DNA of 37,650 nucleotides, from assembly GCA_944391395.1 (NCBI GenBank), contig CALXTI010000012.1, positions 1-37,650 of the forward strand. Direction: 5' to 3'. Both the position numbers and the translations under genes were made by a program. How positions within the stretch are numbered: position 1 is the first letter of the stretch; the number at the start of each line of letters is the position of its first letter. Below are positions 33,699-37,650 of the stretch, piece by piece. Under the pieces are notes generated by a model. It saw only the letters and a program-made list of their open reading frames with translations. It did not search any database and was not told the DNA's origin. This DNA is from an uncultured Alphaproteobacteria bacterium (lineage in GTDB: Bacteria; Pseudomonadota; Alphaproteobacteria; RF32; CAG-239).

Positions 33699-35216
33699 TT
33701 ATGACGCCGTTGCCATACGGCGGTAGTTTAGAGCCTCGGCAATATGCATTCTATGCACATTTGTTTCATTTTGCAAGTCTGCAATTGTTCTTGCCAACCT
33801 TAAAGTGCGGTGATAGCCGCGTGCCGAGAGTTTAAACTTGTCGGCAAAATCGATTAAGAGTTTTTGAGCGTCGTTGTCCAAAGCTGCGGCTTCTTCTAAT
33901 AATTTTCCTTTGAGTTGCGAATTGGTCAAAAGTTCCGGATGACCGAGTTTTTTAAAACGTTTCTTTTGAATGTTTCTGGCTTCGGTAACACGTTTTAAGA
34001 TGACCGCCGAAGGTTCGCCCTTTTCTTTGTTGGCGATATCCCACGGACTGACCGGCGGCACATAGACGTGAATATCAATCCTGTCCAGCAACGGCCCTGA
34101 AAGTTTGGCCTGATATTCTGCCGCGCATTTCGGAGCTTTGGGGCATTCGTGTCCGGGAATGCCCAAATTGCCGCAACGGCAGGGATTCATGGCGGCAATC
34201 AGCTGGAAACGCGCCGGATAAGTATGATGATATTCGGCTCTGGAAACGGTGATTTCTCCGTTTTCCAACGGTTGACGCAGTGCTTCCAAAGCAGAGCGGT
34301 TAAATTCCGGCAGTTCGTCTAAAAACAAGACACCGTTGTGTGCCAACGATATTTCACCCGGACGAGCCTTTTTTCCGCCGCCGACCAACGCCGGTGTGGA
34401 AGAGCTGTGGTGCGGGTCGCGATACGGGCGGTTAAAATCAAGTTCCCCGTTTTTAAGTTCGCCGGCGATGGAATGAATAATACATGTTTCCAGAGCTTCT
34501 TCCGGCGTCAGCGGCGGCAAAATTGAGGTAAGTCGCGCCGCCAGCATTGATTTTCCCGAACCTGGCGGACCGACCATCAACATGTTATGCGCGCCTGCCG
34601 CGGCAATTTCCAGGGCGCGTTTGGCGCTTTCCTGTCCGCGGACATCGGCCATATCCAAAGGATTTTTCTTTTCTTTGGCTTTGCCGGCCGTCGGTTTGGG
34701 TAAGACTTGCGTTCCCTTAAAATGATTGATAAGTGCAAGCAGATTCGGCGCGGCGACAATATCCTGCAAACCGCCCCAGACCGCTTCGCCGCCTTGGCTT
34801 TGCGGACAAATCAAACCTTTGTTTTCGCGGCGGGCTTTGATGGCGACCGGCAAGATGCCGTTAACCGGCATAATGGTGTTGTCCAGCCCGAGTTCGCCCA
34901 AAACGATGTAAGATGAAAGTTCTTCCTGCGGCAAAATCTGCATGCAGGTCAAAAGCCCGGCAGCGATGGCCAGATCAAAATGCGAGCCTTCTTTCAAAAG
35001 GTTGGCCGGCGCCAGATTGACGGTAATTCGTTGCGCCGGCAGACTGATGCCGATGGCTTGAAAGGCAGCGCGCACGCGTTCTTTGCTTTCGGCGACGGCT
35101 TTGTCCGGCAACCCGACGATGGTAAATGCGGGCAAACCGGAGCTGATTTGCACCTGCAAATCAACATCCAAAACATCCAACCCGCTGAAAGTTACCGTAT
35201 TAATCCGCGCCTGCAT
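33699..35216 (-). CDS. yifB: YifB family Mg chelatase-like AAA ATPase (ComM)
   Basis: The 505-residue protein has the N-terminal ribosomal S5-like domain, Walker A 'GPPGSGKSML' near residue 217, Walker B 'GVLFLDELPEF', and the Cys-containing 'NPCRCGNLG...CPKAP' insertion. The C-terminal 'LSARGYHRTLRLARTIADL' domain is typical of ComM/YifB. ComM is a hexameric helicase promoting branch migration during natural transformation; other YifB roles are less certain. The start has AGGTGG upstream, and a small lipoprotein gene ends three bases before it. Confidence 0.93.
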   Translation of the reverse strand: MQARINTVTFSGLDVLDVDLQVQISSGLPAFTIVGLPDKAVAESKERVRAAFQAIGISLPAQRITVNLAPANLLKEGSHFDLAIAAGLLTCMQILPQEELSSYIVLGELGLDNTIMPVNGILPVAIKARRENKGLICPQSQGGEAVWGGLQDIVAAPNLLALINHFKGTQVLPKPTAGKAKEKKNPLDMADVRGQESAKRALEIAAAGAHNMLMVGPPGSGKSMLAARLTSILPPLTPEEALETCIIHSIAGELKNGELDFNRPYRDPHHSSSTPALVGGGKKARPGEISLAHNGVLFLDELPEFNRSALEALRQPLENGEITVSRAEYHHTYPARFQLIAAMNPCRCGNLGIPGHECPKAPKCAAEYQAKLSGPLLDRIDIHVYVPPVSPWDIANKEKGEPSAVILKRVTEARNIQKKRFKKLGHPELLTNSQLKGKLLEEAAALDNDAQKLLIDFADKFKLSARGYHRTLRLARTIADLQNETNVHRMHIAEALNYRRMATAS

Positions 35217-35219
35217 ATG

Positions 35220-35552
35220 TTACCACCTCGGAATTTTTTCATCTTTGCGCCAACGGCGGGAAGGATAACTGTCGCTTTTAAGATAATCATATTCGGCCGG
35301 CAGTGAAGGAATATCCCTTAACTGAACAAAACCCTGCTTGGCAAATCTGTCGGCGCATTCCGCCGCCGTTGTTTCGGCGGAAGAATAACAATATACCAAC
35401 ACGCGGGTTTTAAGATTTTGCAAAACAATCATTTCTTCCTGATAAGGCAAAATATAATATGTCGGTATTTCTTCCGTTTTGTTTCCGCCGGCGCATCCGG
35501 CCAGCAAAAAACAAGCGAAAAAAGCTGTCTTGTTAAATATTTTCATGCGCAT
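35220..35552 (-). CDS. Small lipoprotein (110 aa)
   Basis: The signal peptide ends in the lipobox 'LLAGC' with C20 lipidated. The mature part has two Cys, 'RVLVYCYSSAETTAAECADRF', and a basic C-terminus. The domain looks like a short alpha/beta fold but is not recognised. The first ATG at 35552 has AAGGA upstream; a second ATG two codons later is possible. It precedes yifB by three bases, so the two are probably co-transcribed, although the functional link is unclear. Confidence 0.75.
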   Translation of the reverse strand: MRMKIFNKTAFFACFLLAGCAGGNKTEEIPTYYILPYQEEMIVLQNLKTRVLVYCYSSAETTAAECADRFAKQGFVQLRDIPSLPAEYDYLKSDSYPSRRWRKDEKIPRW

Positions 35553-35618
35553 AAATCCTTATAATTTTTGCTTTCAGGATAATGAAAATTTATTAAAATA
35601 ACCTTTATAAAAAAACAC

Positions 35619-35647
35619 TTGCAAAAATAAACTTCTGCTTGTATATT
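35619..35647 (+). promoter_or_regulatory. Promoter of the rpsF-rpsR-rplI operon
   Basis: TTGCAA (35619-35624), a 17-nt spacer and TATATT (35642-35647). It is ~95 bases upstream of rpsF, leaving room for an RNA leader. Confidence 0.7.
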
Positions 35648-35659
35648 AGCGCTTGTCCT

Positions 35660-35715
35660 TGCCGCAGGAAAGCTTTTTTTGCGGCTATACATTAACCGGG
35701 CGGCAACGCCCATTT
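35660..35715 (+). promoter_or_regulatory. Possible S6:S18 autoregulatory leader of rpsF
   Basis: The rpsF leader contains a CCGC...GCGG hairpin (about 35662-35684) and a GGGCG-gcaa-CGCCC hairpin (35698-35711) preceded by CCG. In many bacteria the S6-S18 complex binds such a leader hairpin to repress its own operon; I infer that here without a covariance model. Confidence 0.45.
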
Positions 35716-35742
35716 GTTGAGAATCCATAAGGAGAATTTTAT

Positions 35743-36090
35743 ATGGCTAATTACGAGAGCGTGCTGATTGCACGTCAGGACTTGGGCGCCTCGCAGGTTA
35801 ACAGCCTTGTTTCCGATTTGAGCGAAGCTGTTAAAAAAGAAGGCGGTGAAGTCGTTAAAGTTGATAACTGGGGTTTGAAAAACCTGGCTTATCGCATCAA
35901 GAAAAACCGCAAAGGACATTATGTTTTGTTAAACATTGTTGCCCCTGCCAAAGCAATTTTCGAATATGAACGTTTGATGAGATTAAACGAAGATATCATT
36001 CGTTACATGACCATCAAAGTTGATGAGTTCAACAATGAAATGTCTTCCGATGAAGATGTTGCCGCTGTTGAAGCTGAAGTTGAAGCTTAA
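35743..36090 (+). CDS. rpsF: 30S ribosomal protein S6
   Basis: S6 binds the central domain of 16S rRNA together with S18. The 115-residue product has the family pattern '[12 protein letters not shown]' and '[30 protein letters not shown]'. It ends in an acidic tail. AAGGAG precedes the start. It leads the rpsF-rpsR-rplI operon, with 17 bases to rpsR. Confidence 0.97.
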   Translation: MANYESVLIARQDLGASQVNSLVSDLSEAVKKEGGEVVKVDNWGLKNLAYRIKKNRKGHYVLLNIVAPAKAIFEYERLMRLNEDIIRYMTIKVDEFNNEMSSDEDVAAVEAEVEA

Positions 36091-36107
36091 AAATCAGGAG
36101 AAACAAG

Positions 36108-36332
36108 ATGGCAAAACAATCATTTTTTAAGAGAAAAACTTGTCCTTTTTCCGGCGAAAACGCTTTAAGAATTGATTATAAGGACGTTAAATTGTTGTCC
36201 CGTTTCATTTCTGAAAAAGGCAAAATCATTCCGAGCCGCATCACTTCTGTTTCGGCCAAGAAACAAAGAGAGCTTGCTCGGGCAATCAAACGTGCGCGTT
36301 ACATCGGCTTGTTGCCGTATGTGGCTCAATAA
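36108..36332 (+). CDS. rpsR: 30S ribosomal protein S18
   Basis: The 74-residue product has the S18 core '[50 protein letters not shown]'-type sequence (shown only in part here: '[17 protein letters not shown]' and '[16 protein letters not shown]'). S18 pairs with S6 on the 30S platform. AGGAG precedes the start, and rplI follows 14 bases after the stop. Confidence 0.97.
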   Translation: MAKQSFFKRKTCPFSGENALRIDYKDVKLLSRFISEKGKIIPSRITSVSAKKQRELARAIKRARYIGLLPYVAQ

Positions 36333-36346
36333 GGGAGGGTGCAGAT

Positions 36347-36832
36347 ATGGAAGTCATTCTTCTTGAACATGTTGAAAAATTAGGTAAAATGGGCGATAAA
36401 GTAAACGTTAAAAACGGTTATGCCCGTAACTACCTTTTGCCGCAGAACAAAGCCTTGCGCGCGACCGAGGCCAATGTTGCTTATTTTGAAAAACAAAAAG
36501 CCGAATTGGAAGCCCGCAACAAAGCTTTGTTTGATGACGCTTCTGCCAAAGCCGAAGCTTTGAAAGGCTTTAAAGCGGTGCTTATCCGTCAGGCAGCCGA
36601 AACCGGACAACTGTACGGTTCTGTCACCATCCGTGACATTGCCGCCGCGATTAAAGAGGCCGGCTTTGATGTTGAACGCCGTTATGTTTATTTGGAAAAG
36701 CCGATTAAAGATTTAGGCATTTATCAAGTAAAATTGAACCTGCATCCGGAAGTTTCCCAGACGATTCTGATTAATGTTGCCAGAACGCCTGATGAAGCCG
36801 CCAAGCAGGAAAAGGCTTTCAGCCAGGAATAA
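36347..36832 (+). CDS. rplI: 50S ribosomal protein L9
   Basis: L9 binds domain V of 23S rRNA near the L1 stalk. The 161-residue product has the N-terminal 'MEVILLEHVEKLGKMGDKV' and 'GYARNYLLPQNKAL', a long charged connecting helix, and a C-terminal domain with 'GQLYGSVTIRDIAAAI'. GGGAGG precedes the start. It is the last gene of the operon and is followed by a strong terminator. Confidence 0.97.
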   Translation: MEVILLEHVEKLGKMGDKVNVKNGYARNYLLPQNKALRATEANVAYFEKQKAELEARNKALFDDASAKAEALKGFKAVLIRQAAETGQLYGSVTIRDIAAAIKEAGFDVERRYVYLEKPIKDLGIYQVKLNLHPEVSQTILINVARTPDEAAKQEKAFSQE

Positions 36833-36849
36833 GCAAACAGCTTAAAACA

Positions 36850-36885
36850 AAACAGCCCTCACATGCTATGTGGGGGCTGTTTTTA
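36850..36885. terminator. Terminator of the rpsF operon, likely bidirectional
   Basis: A 13-bp stem (ACAGCCCTCACAT with ATGTGGGGGCTGT, one T-G pair) and a three-base loop are followed by five T. The opposite strand also has T-rich sequence for the converging minus-strand gene. Confidence 0.92.
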
Positions 36886-36949
36886 TCGACGGCCGATATT
36901 TCCTGTTTGCTGTGTGCCGCAGATAGGCAGTACCGTATTGCCGACAGTC

Positions 36950-37650
36950 CTATCTCCTGAAGGTATTGTTTTCCTGCACGATGGTAACATTGGTGAAGTT
37001 GTTATCTCCTTCTCTAATGGCGAAAAAAGTAGGATAATTTTGTACGCGCCAAGAATTATCTGTTTGAATAATAGTAACCGGCATATCAGGATGTTCGGCG
37101 GTTACTTGCGCGTGCAGACCATAAATTCCCGTGGCGTAATTGTTTTTCTGCACAATATTAATCGGCAAATTTCCACTTATGAAAAACTCGGCGCTGGAAT
37201 CACCCATCCCTCTTAAAAAATCTGCCGAGTGAGCAGAACTTGAAAGATTTTGCTGGGTTATATTGATAGCAATATTTTGATAATGAGTAGTGGTTTTGAA
37301 CGGAAGATCAAGTCCCGTTGCCTCACCACTAAAATCCCCGTTTGTTTGGTTGACGGTTAAAGAACTGTTTTCTTTGCCGATAATATTTTGAATCTGGGCG
37401 CCAGACAACTGTTCACTGTTATTATTATTCTGCGTTATGGTAACATTATCCGAGACGTCAAGATTTCCCAACACCAAACCTATTAATCCTCCATCTTCAC
37501 CACTGATATTTTCCTGGCGGATGTCGATGTTGTCGGCGGTAACGGTAGTAAAATAAGACGTATCTGGTATACCAAGTATAGCCATCAAATCAAAAATACC
37601 TCCGGTCATTTGCCGACCTTTGAGGTCTTTCATCTCAATATAGGTGTCGC
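36950..37650 (-). CDS. Asn/Gln-rich repetitive protein, 3' part (5' end beyond the window)
   Basis: The frame is open to the right window edge, and the first visible ATG (37633) has no ribosome site, so the gene starts outside. At least 233 residues are visible. It consists of repeated short beta-strand units that end in a Gln then polar Asn/Asp: 'NVTITQNNN', 'SLTVNQTNG', 'AINITQQN', 'PINIVQKNN', 'PVTIIQTDNS' and 'NVTIVQENN'. This ladder pattern suggests a beta-solenoid or curlin-like surface protein. The C-terminal end has no autotransporter barrel. Confidence 0.72.
   Translation of the reverse strand, partial: DTYIEMKDLKGRQMTGGIFDLMAILGIPDTSYFTTVTADNIDIRQENISGEDGGLIGLVLGNLDVSDNVTITQNNNNSEQLSGAQIQNIIGKENSSLTVNQTNGDFSGEATGLDLPFKTTTHYQNIAINITQQNLSSSAHSADFLRGMGDSSAEFFISGNLPINIVQKNNYATGIYGLHAQVTAEHPDMPVTIIQTDNSWRVQNYPTFFAIREGDNNFTNVTIVQENNTFRR

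Overview
The window looks like a moderately AT-rich chromosome segment from an alphaproteobacterium, probably a host- or gut-associated one. This is inferred from gene content: an S1 protein of about 560 residues, a 41-residue L36, YbjN, DUF1294 and LemA/DUF3137 proteins, Lgt, a YifB ATPase, and above all the atypical 'GRSMVEMLGVLAIIG' prepilin-like proteins and secreted cysteine-rich proteins, which I associate with uncultured gut Alphaproteobacteria (RF32-type). I could not run a taxonomic search. No rRNA, tRNA, CRISPR array, phage module or insertion sequence was recognised.

Layout. 1-3.0 kb: a minus-strand operon of a short leader ORF, a secreted Cys-rich protein and two overlapping nucleotidyltransferase-fold genes. 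3.1-6.0 kb: a 963-residue protein of unknown function. 6.2-18.2 kb: mostly housekeeping genes, namely queA, a degenerate-GGDEF membrane protein, lgt, a YbjN protein, an MsbA-like exporter, a DUF1294 protein, a lipoprotein/secreted-protein pair, dtd, an SpmA-SpmB fusion, lemA-DUF3137 and a membrane protein. 18.3-19.7 kb: pilin-like gene 1 and a lipoprotein. 19.7-25.1 kb: a candidate structured RNA, rpsA, a MarC protein, rpmJ, a secreted protein and ettA. 25.2-31.5 kb: an accessory block with pilin-like genes 2 and 3, a second Cys-rich protein with its own leader ORF, small orphan genes, and hemW. 31.6-37.65 kb: a secreted trypsin-fold protein that has lost its catalytic triad, yifB with a small lipoprotein, the rpsF-rpsR-rplI operon, and the 3' part of a repetitive Asn/Gln-rich protein cut by the window edge.

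The strongest unusual signal is a repeated promoter-like element, six copies, all on the minus strand. Five copies have a pure 12-A tract between a TTGCAA -35 box and a TAGAAT or TATAAT -10 box, giving a 15-nt spacer. The sixth has an interrupted 14-nt AT tract and an ideal 17-nt spacer. Every in-window copy lies directly upstream of a pilin-like gene or of a leader ORF plus Cys-rich gene. The copy at the left edge suggests another such gene just outside. I propose a family of co-regulated, possibly phase-variable, surface-protein promoters. This is an inference from sequence alone.
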